From contig JAILNC010000126.1 in the NCBI GenBank assembly GCA_024691985.1, positions 1 to 61,997 on the forward strand: a stretch of 61,997 bases of DNA, read 5' to 3'. The DNA comes from Oscillospiraceae bacterium (GTDB lineage: Bacteria; Bacillota; Clostridia; Oscillospirales; Oscillospiraceae). Made by a program: the position numbers and the translations under genes. Below, one piece after another: positions 33,374-41,980 of this stretch. The notes beneath the pieces were generated by a model, which worked only from the letters and a program-made list of their open reading frames with translations, had not been told where the DNA came from and did not search any database. Within the stretch, counting starts at the first letter, position 1. Each line of letters begins with the position of its first letter.

Positions 33374-34831
33374 TTATTTTGCCCAGGAGGGCTCCGCCTT
33401 CCGGCGCTTTACATACTCGAGCATGTCGGCGGGGGCGACGCAGTCGGTGTGCAGGACCGGGCGCTCGCGCAGACCGCGCAGGTTTGCGGGCATGGGCACG
33501 CCGCTGAGCGTCTCGAGCGCGTCCATCATCGCGAATTCGTCAGAGCCCGCGGCCTGCCCCAGCGCGCCGAGCACGGCGGCGGGGAACTTGTAGGGCGAGG
33601 CGGTGGAGAGGATGACCGTGGGGCCGTGCTCCTTGCCGAAGTCCTGCGCTGCGCGCCAGGCCACGGCGGTGTGCGTGTCCATCAGGTAATGGTGCTTCTC
33701 CCAGACTTCGGCGATGGCGGCCTGCGTCCCGACGTCGTCGCAGCAGAAGGCGGCGAAGCGGGCGCGCAGCTTCTCCATCAGCGCGTCGGGCGCGGTATAG
33801 CGCCCCTCGGCCGAGAGCTGCGCCATCAGCGAGGCGACAAGGCCGGGATCCCCGCTCAGCAGGTAGAGCAGGCGCTCGAGATTGCTGGAGATCAGGATGT
33901 CCATCGAGGGGGAGAGGGTCTTGTGGAAGGGGCGGCGGCGGTCGTAGACGCCGGTGTCGATGAAGTCCGTCAGCACATTGTTGGCGTTGGATGCGCACAG
34001 CAGGGTGCCGACCGGCAGGCCCAGCTCCGCGGCGAGATAGCCCGCCAGAATATCGCCGAAGTTGCCGGTGGGGACGGCGTAATTCAGCTTCTCCCCCTCC
34101 CGGATGCGCCCCATGCGCAGGGCGTCGAAGTAGGCGGAGTAATAGTAGACCACCTGCGGCACGAGACGGCCGATGTTGATGGAGTTGGCCGAGGACAGGC
34201 CCTCCGGCATGGCGGCGAAGATGCGCTTGACGCCGGTCTGGGCGTCGTCAAAGTTCCCGATGACCGAGCAGACGCCGACATTGCGGCCGGTCTGCGTGAC
34301 CATCTGCGCCTTCTGCACGGGGCTGACCCCGTCGCGCGGGAAGAAGACCAGGATGCGGATGCCGTCCACGTCCCGGAAGCCCTCGAGCGCGGCCTTGCCG
34401 GTGTCGCCGCTCGTGGCGGTGAGGATGAGGATGTCGCCCGTGTGGCCGCATTTCGCGCTCGAGGCGGTCATCAGGTGCGGCAGCAGGCACAGCGCCACGT
34501 CCTTGAAGGCGGCGGTGGGGCCGTGGAAAAGCTCGAGGAACAGGTCGCCGCCCGCGTCGACCAGGGGGGCGATGCGGGGATCGGAGAACTTGCCGCTGTA
34601 GCCGCGGCGTACCAGCGCCTCCGCCTCCTCCACGGAGAAGTCCGGCAGGAGGGCCGAGAGGATGCGCGCGGCCAGCGCGGGGTATTCGAGATCCTTCAAG
34701 TCGCGCCAGTCCAGCTTCGGCAGCGCGTCGGGGGCCATGACGTACAGGCCGCCGTCGGGTGCCAGACCGTCCACGATCGCCTGGGCGGAGCTCACGGCGG
34801 GGGCGCCGCCGCGGGTGCTGCTGTAGAGCAT
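33374..34831 (-). CDS. thrC: Threonine synthase
   Basis: A PLP enzyme that converts O-phosphohomoserine to threonine. The 485-residue protein has the N-terminal MLYSSTRG, the PLP lysine in ELFHGPTAAFKD (Lys110), TATSGDTGKAAL and FPRDGVSPVQKAQM. Good ribosome site (AAGGAAGTG) and promoter. Operon with thrH. The promoter abuts the phage immunity module. Confidence 0.94.
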   Translation of the reverse strand: MLYSSTRGGAPAVSSAQAIVDGLAPDGGLYVMAPDALPKLDWRDLKDLEYPALAARILSALLPDFSVEEAEALVRRGYSGKFSDPRIAPLVDAGGDLFLELFHGPTAAFKDVALCLLPHLMTASSAKCGHTGDILILTATSGDTGKAALEGFRDVDGIRILVFFPRDGVSPVQKAQMVTQTGRNVGVCSVIGNFDDAQTGVKRIFAAMPEGLSSANSINIGRLVPQVVYYYSAYFDALRMGRIREGEKLNYAVPTGNFGDILAGYLAAELGLPVGTLLCASNANNVLTDFIDTGVYDRRRPFHKTLSPSMDILISSNLERLLYLLSGDPGLVASLMAQLSAEGRYTAPDALMEKLRARFAAFCCDDVGTQAAIAEVWEKHHYLMDTHTAVAWRAAQDFGKEHGPTVILSTASPYKFPAAVLGALGQAAGSDEFAMMDALETLSGVPMPANLRGLRERPVLHTDCVAPADMLEYVKRRKAEPSWAK

Positions 34832-34861
34832 GTGATCACTTCCTTATTTAATCATACGGAT

Positions 34862-34890
34862 ATGGTATCCCGTCGGGGGGAAAATGTCAA
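34862..34890 (-). promoter_or_regulatory. Promoter of thrC-thrH
   Basis: TTGACA (34890-34885), 17-nt spacer, TACCAT (34867-34862). The -35 contains the TGA stop of the upstream ImmA-like gene. Confidence 0.75.
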
Positions 34891-35219
34891 GGGAGAGAGA
34901 TGCCGAGCTGTGCACAGAGGACGCAGAGCCAGCGGGCGAGGGCGTCCTCGGAGCGGAAGCAGGGGATCATGCCCGCCGGGGGGTGCAGCACCACGTTCAG
35001 CGCCTCCCCGTCGGCCTGGCGCTCCATGGACGAAACGTCCAGATCCAGATAGAAATGCTCCCGCCGGATGTGGCGCAGCTCGTGCTCGAGCGTCTCCTGC
35101 TGGCGGGCCGGGGACAGGCGGGAGTTGATATAGACGTCGAAGCTCCCGTCGTCGTTCGGGAGCGTCACGCCCTCCACCTTCACCGGCAGCGGCACGAGGC
35201 GGATATAGGTATCAGTCAT
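34887..35219 (-). CDS. ImmA/IrrE-like metallopeptidase
   Basis: A 110-residue protein with a zinc-protease motif EHELRHIRREH (His46, Glu47, His50). ImmA-type proteases cleave phage or ICE repressors when activated. The gene overlaps the XRE regulator by 8 nt, the usual ImmA-repressor arrangement. It is shorter than many ImmA proteins. It marks the left end of the phage-derived locus. Confidence 0.75.
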   Translation of the reverse strand: MTDTYIRLVPLPVKVEGVTLPNDDGSFDVYINSRLSPARQQETLEHELRHIRREHFYLDLDVSSMERQADGEALNVVLHPPAGMIPCFRSEDALARWLCVLCAQLGISLP

Positions 35220-35598
35220 GCCGCCGCAGCGCCTCGATGATCTTCACGGCCTGCCGCACATCCTCGGGCGAGGCGTCCTGCGCGAGCTTGAAGAGCATGC
35301 GCATATCCTCCCGCTCGCGCAGGGAGGCCAGCAGCGCCGCGAGCTCCGCATCCTCCGCCGGGACCGGGGCGGGATCGTCCGTCTCCCCGCGCAGATACGC
35401 CGGGCTCGTGTCCAGGATGCGGGCCACAACGGCGAGCTGCTCGTCATTCGGCTGGGACTTCTGCAGCTTCCAGTCCTGACAGAGCGTGGAGCTGCGCCCC
35501 AAAGACTGCGCGATGAAGCGCTTCGTGATCCCACGGGATTTGCGGAGCGCTTCAAATCTTTCATAAATGAACAATCTTTTCACCGATCCTTTGTGCAT
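35212..35598 (-). CDS. XRE-family repressor of the phage locus
   Basis: A 128-residue regulator. An N-terminal helix-turn-helix (about 14-68: YERFEALRKSRGITKRFIAQSLG ...) is followed by an acidic linker and a C-terminal helical region for dimerisation. It is divergent from the phage structural operon. Three GAATCTTA/TAAGATTC sites in the intergenic region are likely operators. ImmA downstream would be the protease that inactivates it. Confidence 0.82.
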   Translation of the reverse strand: MHKGSVKRLFIYERFEALRKSRGITKRFIAQSLGRSSTLCQDWKLQKSQPNDEQLAVVARILDTSPAYLRGETDDPAPVPAEDAELAALLASLREREDMRMLFKLAQDASPEDVRQAVKIIEALRRHD

Positions 35599-35604
35599 TC
35601 CACC

Positions 35605-35749
35605 GAATCTTAAAAAAGTACGAGCGAAACCTAGAAAATCTGAAATAAATGCGATATAATGCGAGCGTATCTGAAAAAGATAAGATTCTCTTCCCGCCTT
35701 GCACCCTTATTTTACGGCGCTTTGCGGGACTTGTCAAGAAAGAATCTTA
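35605..35749. promoter_or_regulatory. Candidate operators of the XRE repressor
   Basis: GAATCTTA at 35605-35612 and 35742-35749, and its inverse TAAGATTC at 35681-35688; related ATCTGA copies at 35638 and 35669. One lies near the repressor start, one inside the spacer of the late-operon promoter. Confidence 0.5.
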
Positions 35750-35759
35750 ATTTTATGCG
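35731..35759 (+). promoter_or_regulatory. Promoter of the phage late operon
   Basis: TTGTCA (35731-35736), 17-nt spacer holding GAATCTTA, TATGCG (35754-35759). The -10 is poor, so it may need derepression or an activator. Confidence 0.45.
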
Positions 35760-35776
35760 ATTAAGACGGAGAAAAC

Positions 35777-35917
35777 ATGAAGCTGATCGCGGACGATCCG
35801 ATCCTGCGCTGCATCGAGCGCAGCGGATACCCGCCCTGGCTGTCCGGGCGCGGGGCGGAGACTGACACGGAGCCGGAGGACGAGCCCGGCGGAGAGGACG
35901 AGGATGGGCAACTATAA
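35777..35917 (+). CDS. Small acidic phage protein, 46 residues
   Basis: ATG 35777 follows ACGGAG. The N-terminal half (MKLIADDPILRCIERSGYPP) looks folded; the C-terminal half is Glu/Asp/Gly-rich. It overlaps the next gene by 14 nt in another frame. No function recognised; first gene of the phage rightward operon. Confidence 0.5.
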   Translation: MKLIADDPILRCIERSGYPPWLSGRGAETDTEPEDEPGGEDEDGQL

Positions 35918-36146
35918 GAAGATCTGTTGGACGGAGGCGGACGTGCAGTGCCCCTTCTACATCGCGGACGACCGGGGCGCGCGCTCCATCACCTGCGAGG
36001 GCTACAGCGCGGGGGCCGAGGTCGTCAGCCGCTTTCGGACGCTGGCGCAGAAGGACCGGCATATGGGCTGCTTCTGCGTGGGCCGCTACACCCGCTGCCC
36101 CGTCTACCGCTGCACCTATTCCTGCAAGTACGAGGACAGGGAATGA
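35904..36146 (+). CDS. Cysteine-rich phage protein, 80 residues
   Basis: Contains eight cysteines, among them CPFY, CFCVGRYTRCPVYRC and YSCKYEDRE, a pattern expected of a small zinc-binding or disulfide domain. It has no membrane segment. It lies between the first small ORF and the terminase small subunit with overlapping start and stop codons (ATGA), so it is co-translated. Function unknown. Confidence 0.6.
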   Translation: MGNYKKICWTEADVQCPFYIADDRGARSITCEGYSAGAEVVSRFRTLAQKDRHMGCFCVGRYTRCPVYRCTYSCKYEDRE

Positions 36147-36511
36147 GAGACTGGGAAGCGATGCGCAGGCGCTTTGTCGAGGAGGGGAAGAGCCTGGTCG
36201 AGATCGCGAAGGAGGCGGACGTCCCCTACAGCACGGCGGCGAACAGGGCCAAAGCCGAGGACTGGCGCGGACAGCGCGAGGCCTGCCTGGCCGAGAGCAA
36301 CACCATGCGGCTCGAACGGCTGACGAGGCGGCTGCTTGACCAGATCGAGGCCGCGCTCTGCGCCGGGGACGGGATGGAGGCCAAGGATTTCAAGGCCGTG
36401 ACCGGCGCCCTGCGCGAGCTCAGCGAGCTCTGCGGCGCAAAGAGCGAGCGGTCGGGGCCGGGGGAGCTGACGGTCAGGTTTGTCGGCGAGGCGGAGGATT
36501 ACAGCAAGTAG
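36143..36511 (+). CDS. Putative terminase small subunit
   Basis: A 122-residue DNA-binding-type protein. An N-terminal helix-turn-helix (MRRRFVEEGKSLVEIAKEAD ... AANRAKAEDW, about 5-40) precedes a helical segment for oligomerisation. The position directly before the terminase large subunit gene, and this architecture, fit the small subunit that recognises phage DNA for packaging. Called mainly from context. Confidence 0.6.
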   Translation: MRDWEAMRRRFVEEGKSLVEIAKEADVPYSTAANRAKAEDWRGQREACLAESNTMRLERLTRRLLDQIEAALCAGDGMEAKDFKAVTGALRELSELCGAKSERSGPGELTVRFVGEAEDYSK

Positions 36512-36514
36512 AGG

Positions 36515-36618
36515 GGACGACCCGTCAGTCAGTCCGCGAGGCGGACTGACGGCTCCCCTTACAGGGGAGCCGAGAAAACGGATTGCCGCACCAGTGTGCG
36601 CACTGGTTCGCAATGACG
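36515..36618. repeat. Composite host-type repeat between terS and terL
   Basis: Two hairpins (GTCAGTCCGC/GCGGACTGAC and GGCTCCCCTTACAGGGGAGCC), then the unit ACGGATTGCCGCACCAG to CGCAATGACG. The last unit is the one found at 6.4 kb and 38.1 kb. Confidence 0.8.
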
Positions 36619-36632
36619 CATGGGGGAATGGT

Positions 36633-38057
36633 ATGGCGGAGCTGAGGCTGCCGGAGCCGAGCGAAAAACAAAAGCAGTTTCTGCGCGACGAGCACCGCTA
36701 CATCGGCTACGGCGGCGCGCGGGGCGGCGGCAAGAGCTGGGCCGTGCGCGTCAAGGCCGTGCTGCTCTGCCTGCGCTACCCCGGCATCAAGGTCATGATC
36801 GTCCGGCGCACCTATCCCGAGCTGCGCGAAAACCACATCCTGCCCCTGTGCCGCATGCTTGGCTGCTTCGGGCCCGACGAGGAGCGCATCGCGGTCTATC
36901 ACGAGGGACAGAAGACCATGCTCTTCCCCAACGAAAGCCGCATCCTCTTTCGCTACCTGGAAAACGAGAGCGACGCTTTGCGCTTTCAGGGCAGCGAGGT
37001 GGACGTGCTCTTCGTCGACGAGGCCACGCAGCAGTCCGAGGAGAAGATGGAGAGCCTGCGCGCCTGCGTGCGCGGCGTCAACGATTTTCCGAAGCGCATG
37101 TACTTCACCTGCAACCCCGGCGGCGAGGGACACGGCTGGGTCAAGCGCCTGTTCATCGACAGACGCTTCCGTGAGGGCGAGGTGCCGGAGGAGCACAGCT
37201 TCATCCAGGCCCTCGTCACCGACAACCGCGCGCTGCTCGAGCACGACCCCGACTACGTGCGGCGGCTGGAATCCCTGCCGCCGAGGCTCAGGCAGGCCTG
37301 GCGCTACGGGAGCTGGGACATCTTCGAGGGGCAGTTCTTCGAGGACTTCCGCGCAAGCCCCGATCTCGCCGCGGCGGCGGAGGCGGGCTGCACCCTCACC
37401 GCCGAGGAGCTGCGCGCCCAGGGGCGCTGGTGCCACGTGATCGAGCCCTTCGATCTCAACGCCGGGGCCAGACGCGGCTGGCGCATCCTGCGCAGCTACG
37501 ACTTCGGTTACGGCAAGCCCTTCTCCTGCGCCTGGTGGGCCGTCGACTACGACGGCGTGCTGTATAGGGTGCTGGAGCTCTACGGCTGCACCGGCACGCC
37601 CAACGAGGGCCTGCGCTGGACCCCGGATCAGCAGTTTCAGGAGATCGCCCGCATCGAGCGCGAGCACCCCTGGCTGCGCGGAAAGCACATCGAGGGCGTG
37701 GCCGACCCCGCCATCTGGGACGCCAGCCGCGGCGAGAGCATCGCGGACACCGCGGGTCGTTACGGCGTCTGGTTCACGCCCGGCGACAACAAGCGCATCC
37801 CGGGCTGGATGCAGTGCCACTACCGCCTGCAGTTCGACGACGAGGGCCGCAGCCGGATGTATGTCTTTTCCAACTGCAAAGCCTTTCTCCGCACGATCCC
37901 GCTGATGGCCTTTCACAAGTCGAAGCCCGAGGATCTGGATACGGAGCTGGAGGACCACGTCGCCGACGAGTGGCGCTATATCTGCATGTCCCGGCCCGTG
38001 GCCCCGCTGCGGCCGGTGGAGAGGCGGGATGTGTTCATCGACCCGCTGAAGAAGTGA
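36633..38057 (+). CDS. Phage terminase large subunit
   Basis: The DNA-packaging motor, 474 residues. The N-terminal ATPase has Walker A GYGGARGGGKSWA (about 25-37) and Walker B VDVLFVDEAT (123-132), then a coupling motif region around FTCNPGGEGHGW. The C-terminal nuclease has RSYDFGYGKPFSCAWW and a later acidic residue in EGVADPAIWDAS. The start at 36633 follows GGGGGA; the longer frame is repeat sequence. Frame intact, so packaging should be possible. Confidence 0.92.
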   Translation: MAELRLPEPSEKQKQFLRDEHRYIGYGGARGGGKSWAVRVKAVLLCLRYPGIKVMIVRRTYPELRENHILPLCRMLGCFGPDEERIAVYHEGQKTMLFPNESRILFRYLENESDALRFQGSEVDVLFVDEATQQSEEKMESLRACVRGVNDFPKRMYFTCNPGGEGHGWVKRLFIDRRFREGEVPEEHSFIQALVTDNRALLEHDPDYVRRLESLPPRLRQAWRYGSWDIFEGQFFEDFRASPDLAAAAEAGCTLTAEELRAQGRWCHVIEPFDLNAGARRGWRILRSYDFGYGKPFSCAWWAVDYDGVLYRVLELYGCTGTPNEGLRWTPDQQFQEIARIEREHPWLRGKHIEGVADPAIWDASRGESIADTAGRYGVWFTPGDNKRIPGWMQCHYRLQFDDEGRSRMYVFSNCKAFLRTIPLMAFHKSKPEDLDTELEDHVADEWRYICMSRPVAPLRPVERRDVFIDPLKK

Positions 38058-38063
38058 GGAAAG

Positions 38064-38161
38064 GCCCCCCCCTCTCAGACGCTGTGCGCCAGCTCTCCCG
38101 GAGGGGGAGCCGGGGAGAGAACGGATTGCCACGCCAGTCTGCGGACTGGCTCGCAATGACG
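38064..38161. repeat. Composite host-type repeat between terL and portal
   Basis: CCCCCCCTCTCAGACGCTG and the hairpin CTCTCCCGGAGGGGGAG, then ACGGATTGCCACGCCAG to CGCAATGACG. Same order of parts as at 36.5 kb. It ends at the portal ribosome site. Confidence 0.8.
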
Positions 38162-38177
38162 TGCAGGAGGGGAAGCT

Positions 38178-40028
38178 ATGATAATTGAAAAGGAGAGAAG
38201 TATGGAGAAAGCTGGAAAGCTGCCGGTGGACGAGGGCAGACTGCGCGAGTTCACGGGCATCCTGCAGAAGTACAAGGCCGGCAAGGCCAGCGTCGAGCGG
38301 CGGACCGTGGCGGCCGAAAACTGGTGGAAGCTGCGCAACACCGCGGAGGCGCGCAGGACGAGCGAGGGGCTCGGCGGCTTCCAGGCCGTCAGCGGCTGGC
38401 TGCACAACGTGATCGTCTCCAAGCACGCCGACGCCATGGACGCCTTCCCCGAGCCGACCGTCCTGCCCCGCGAGCCGGACGACCGGCAGGAGGCCAGGAT
38501 TTTGTCGAAGATCCTGCCCGTCATCCTCGAGCAGAACGGCTTCGAGAAGACCTATTCCGAGGCGATGTGGCAGAAGCTCAAGACCGGGACGGGGGCCTAC
38601 AAGGTCTTCTGGGACCCGGACAAGGCCGGGGGACTCGGCGACATCGCCATCGAGCGCGTCGACCTGCTCAACGTCTTCTGGGAGCCCGGCAAGAGCGATA
38701 TCCAGGACAGCCGCTGCCTGTTCCACACGCGGCTGGAGGACAACGACAGACTCGAGGAGGAATACCCGCAGCTCAAAGGGAAGCTCAAAAACAGCGGCTT
38801 TGCCGCCACGCGCTTCCTCTACGACGACGCGATGCCCCTCGACGGCAAGTCCACCGTCATCGAGGTCTATTACAAAAAGAACGAGGGCGGACGGCAGATC
38901 CTGCACTACTGCCGCTATGTCGGCGACACGCTGCTCTATGCCAGCGAGAATCAGACCGGAGCGGACGGAGAGGCCGTCGGGATCTACGAGCACGGGCGCT
39001 ACCCCTTCGTGTTCGACAGCCTCTTCCCCGTGGAGGGCAGCCCCTGCGGCTACGGCTACATCGACCTGTGCCGCAACAGCCAGACGCAGATCGACCTCAT
39101 GCAGACCGCCTTCCTCAAGAACACCATGGTCGGCGCGACGCCCCGCTATTTCCAGCGCAGCGACGGCGCGGTCAACGAGGAGGAGTTCCTCGATCTGAAA
39201 AACCCCATCGTCCACGTCAGCGGCAATCTCGGCGAGGACAGCCTGCGCATGGTGGAGTACCGGCCGCTCAGCGGCAACTATCTCAATATGCGCACCAGCA
39301 TCATCAACGAGCTGCGCGAGACCTCCGGCAACACCGAGACCTCCGTCGGCCTCGCCAACGCCGGGGTGACCGCCGCCTCCGCCATCGCCGCGCTGCAGGA
39401 GGCCTCCGGCAAGGGAAGCCGCGACGCCACCCGCGCCAGCTACCGGGCCTACAGCGAGATCGTCACCCTCTGCATCGAGCTGATCCGGCAGTTCTACGAG
39501 CTGCCGCGGCAGTTTCGCATCACGGGAAGACTCGGCACCGAGGAGTTCGTCGCCTACGACAACGCGATGCTGCGGCCCCGGGAGCAGGGCGCGCTCGGCG
39601 GCGTCGAGCTCGGCCTGCGGCAGCCGGTCTTCGATATCCGCGTGATCCCCCAGAAGAGCAGCGCCTATTCCCGGCTCACCCAGAACGAGCTGGCTCTGCA
39701 GTTTTACCAGCTCGGCTTCTTCGCCCCGCAGCAGAGCGACCAGGCCCTGGCCTGCATGAGCATGATGGAGTTCGAGGGGCGCGACGAGCTGATGCAGAAA
39801 CTCGCCATGAACGGGACCATGCAGCGCCGGCTCGCTCTTTACCAGCAGTACGCGCTGGCGATGACGGCAAAGTACGAGCCCGAAAACGCCCCGGCCATGC
39901 TGGCCGGGATCACGGGCGACGCCTCGCTCGCCGCGCCGAGAGGGAAAAAGCCGGAGACGCGCAGGGCTGACCGCGTCGAGAGGGCGCGGGCCGGGGCCGC
40001 GGGCTCGGCCCTGCCGGGAGGCGCATGA
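38178..40028 (+). CDS. Phage portal protein
   Basis: A 616-residue portal through which DNA enters the capsid; the sequence resembles P22-type portals of short-tailed phages (MWQKLKTGTGAYKVFWDP, NVFWEPGKSDIQDSRCLFH, GYIDLCRNSQTQIDLMQ, SGNTETSVGLANAGVTAAS). Two in-frame starts have good ribosome sites, 38178 (AGGAGGGG) and 38202 (AAGGAGA). The C-terminus overlaps the protease gene by 4 nt. Confidence 0.85.
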   Translation: MIIEKERSMEKAGKLPVDEGRLREFTGILQKYKAGKASVERRTVAAENWWKLRNTAEARRTSEGLGGFQAVSGWLHNVIVSKHADAMDAFPEPTVLPREPDDRQEARILSKILPVILEQNGFEKTYSEAMWQKLKTGTGAYKVFWDPDKAGGLGDIAIERVDLLNVFWEPGKSDIQDSRCLFHTRLEDNDRLEEEYPQLKGKLKNSGFAATRFLYDDAMPLDGKSTVIEVYYKKNEGGRQILHYCRYVGDTLLYASENQTGADGEAVGIYEHGRYPFVFDSLFPVEGSPCGYGYIDLCRNSQTQIDLMQTAFLKNTMVGATPRYFQRSDGAVNEEEFLDLKNPIVHVSGNLGEDSLRMVEYRPLSGNYLNMRTSIINELRETSGNTETSVGLANAGVTAASAIAALQEASGKGSRDATRASYRAYSEIVTLCIELIRQFYELPRQFRITGRLGTEEFVAYDNAMLRPREQGALGGVELGLRQPVFDIRVIPQKSSAYSRLTQNELALQFYQLGFFAPQQSDQALACMSMMEFEGRDELMQKLAMNGTMQRRLALYQQYALAMTAKYEPENAPAMLAGITGDASLAAPRGKKPETRRADRVERARAGAAGSALPGGA

Positions 40029-40369
40029 TGACCAGGATCGTATACGACCCCGCGCAGCTGCGGCTGGAGATGGAGGGACACGCCGGGGCGGGCGTTTACG
40101 GGCAGGACCCGGTCTGCGCGGCGCTGAGCATGCTCGGCATGACGCTGGAAAAGCGCGTGTCGGAGCTCGCGGAGAGCTGCTTTCCCACGCTCAGCCGCGC
40201 GCCCGGACGCTTTCTGGTCGTCTGCCGCCCCGAGGCCGGGGCAGAGGCGCAGTGCCGGGAGATTTTCGAGACCGTGGCCGCGGGGCTGGCCCTGCTTTCG
40301 GAGGAGAAGCCGGAGCATGTCAGCTTCCGGCGCGAAGAGGATGAAGACGAGGAGGAGTGCCAGACATGA
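40025..40369 (+). CDS. Prp-family cysteine protease, probable prohead protease
   Basis: A 114-residue protein with the Prp signature EGHAGAGVYGQDPVCAALS, catalytic His19 and Cys31. Host Prp removes the N-terminal extension of ribosomal protein L27 after LQFF in Firmicutes. This copy lies in the phage head cluster, and the capsid protein of the same operon begins MFDLQFFA. It is therefore likely to trim the capsid N-terminus. Acidic C-terminus. It overlaps portal and the next gene (ATGA). Confidence 0.82.
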   Translation: MMTRIVYDPAQLRLEMEGHAGAGVYGQDPVCAALSMLGMTLEKRVSELAESCFPTLSRAPGRFLVVCRPEAGAEAQCREIFETVAAGLALLSEEKPEHVSFRREEDEDEEECQT

Positions 40370-41172
40370 CAGAGCAGGAACAGATCGTAAATACACACAG
40401 CGGCAGCGCTTACGGCAGCACCATGGAGGCGCTGCGCCGGGCGGAGCAGAGCCTGCCCGATCTCTCGACCAGCTACGACAGCGAGATCCGCAGTCTCTAC
40501 GAGAAGATCGTCAACCGCCCCGCCTTCTCCTATGAGGCGTCGAGCGATCCCCTGTACGGGATGTACCGGGACAGCTACGTCCGGGAGGGCAGTCTCGCCA
40601 TGCGCGACACCGTCGGACGCAGCGCGGCGCTCACCGGGGGCTACGGCTCCAGCTACGCCCAGAGCGTGGGCCAGCAGCAGTACGGCGAATACCTCCGCAA
40701 GCTCGGCGACGTGATGCCGGAGCTCTACGGGGCCGCCTACAAGCGCTGGCAGGCGGAGGGCGAGGCGCTGAACGCGCAGCTCGACCGCGCCTCGTCGCTG
40801 GCGCAGGACGAGTACGGCAGAAAGAAGGACAGGCTGAGCATGGCCGCGGACGTCGAGCAGAAGGACTATGACCGGCGCTGGGCCTCCTATCAGAGCCTGA
40901 TCTCCGTCATCGCCCGGAGCGGCTACACGCCGAGCGATCGGGAGCTGGCCGAGACCGGCATGAGCCGGGAGCTGGCCGACGCGCTGCTGAAGGAATTCAA
41001 GCGCACAAGGCCGAGCGGCGGCGGAGGCACGCGCGTCGTGACAGGCGGCGGAGGCGGATACGGCGGCGGCTCCGGCAGCAAAAAGACCGAGAGCAAAAAA
41101 ACTGCCTCGGGCAGCAAGGAAGCGATCATGCTGAGCGCGGGCTACAGCAGCGAAAAAGGCAGGAGAAAATGA
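40366..41172 (+). CDS. Phage structural protein of unknown role
   Basis: A 268-residue, mostly helical protein rich in Tyr, Gly, Ser and Arg, with repeated GYGSSYAQ/QYGEYL-type segments. A glycine-rich low-complexity stretch (TRPSGGGGTRVV...GGSGSKK) comes before the C-terminus. The start at 40366 follows GAGGAGG. The position between the Prp protease and scaffold suggests an internal head, ejection or linker protein. Confidence 0.6.
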   Translation: MTEQEQIVNTHSGSAYGSTMEALRRAEQSLPDLSTSYDSEIRSLYEKIVNRPAFSYEASSDPLYGMYRDSYVREGSLAMRDTVGRSAALTGGYGSSYAQSVGQQQYGEYLRKLGDVMPELYGAAYKRWQAEGEALNAQLDRASSLAQDEYGRKKDRLSMAADVEQKDYDRRWASYQSLISVIARSGYTPSDRELAETGMSRELADALLKEFKRTRPSGGGGTRVVTGGGGGYGGGSGSKKTESKKTASGSKEAIMLSAGYSSEKGRRK

Positions 41173-41222
41173 GCCTCTGTACCCCCGCTGCAGAGGGGGA
41201 GGAAATAAAAGGAGGAGCCGGT

Positions 41223-41948
41223 ATGGAAGCCGAGAGAACCGAGCAGAGCACAGCCGGGGAGAGCCGGAGCTTTCCCGGGACCGGGCCCGCCGCGGCACAG
41301 GCGGAGAACACACAGACGGACAGCCCGCCCGCCGCGCAGAAGCGGCTGAGCTGGGAAGAGATCCTGGCCGATCCGGACTACAGAAAGAGCTACGACGAGG
41401 CGGTCGGGCGGACAGTGCAGCGCAAGCTGCGTTCCCGCGCCGAGGCCGAGCAGCGCCTGAGCGCGCTCGAGCCGGTGCTGCAGGCCCTGCGCGAGCGCTA
41501 CGGCGAGCAGGACGAGACGCGCCTGGCCGAGCAGATCCGATACGGGGAGAGCCCCGTCCGGGAGGAGGAGATCCGCCGGCATCTCGAGGACCTGTTCGAG
41601 CAGGCCGGGCAGCTCCGGGCGCTGGCGCCCGACTTCGATCTGCTGCGCGCGCTGGAGGACCCCGCCTTTCTGCGCCTGACCGCCCCGCACAGCGGCGTGT
41701 CCCCGGAGGACGCGTGGTACGCTCTGCACCGCGAGCAGATCGGCGCCGAGGCGGCGCGCAGAAGTCTCGAGGCGCTCAGCCGCAGCGTCCGCTCCCAGGC
41801 GGCCAGACCCCGCGAGAATCACGGCGGCGCGGCCGGGACGGACCTCGTCCGGGACCCGAAAAGCATGTCCAGACAGGAACGCGAGGAGCTGAAGAAACGC
41901 ATCCTCGAAGCAAAAGCACAGGGGCGGAAGATCCCGGTGGGAGAATAA
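41223..41948 (+). CDS. Putative phage scaffold protein
   Basis: A 241-residue, highly charged, helical protein with a disordered N-terminus and a basic C-terminus (SRQEREELKKRILEAKAQG), as in capsid scaffolds. It directly precedes the major capsid gene. The start at 41223 follows AAAGGAGGA. It has no LQFF site, so it is probably not a Prp substrate at its N-terminus. Confidence 0.65.
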   Translation: MEAERTEQSTAGESRSFPGTGPAAAQAENTQTDSPPAAQKRLSWEEILADPDYRKSYDEAVGRTVQRKLRSRAEAEQRLSALEPVLQALRERYGEQDETRLAEQIRYGESPVREEEIRRHLEDLFEQAGQLRALAPDFDLLRALEDPAFLRLTAPHSGVSPEDAWYALHREQIGAEAARRSLEALSRSVRSQAARPRENHGGAAGTDLVRDPKSMSRQEREELKKRILEAKAQGRKIPVGE

Positions 41949-41980
41949 CGCCCCGAGAGAAAAAGGAGAAAAAAGAATCT

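Noticed and set aside
35659-35865. 68-codon frame before the phage operon
   Set aside because: It starts upstream of the predicted transcription start and shadows the 46-residue ORF, which has the better ribosome site.
36480-36632. N-terminal extension of the terminase large subunit
   Set aside because: The extension is encoded by the composite repeat and overlaps the terminase small subunit; the ribosome site lies at 36633.
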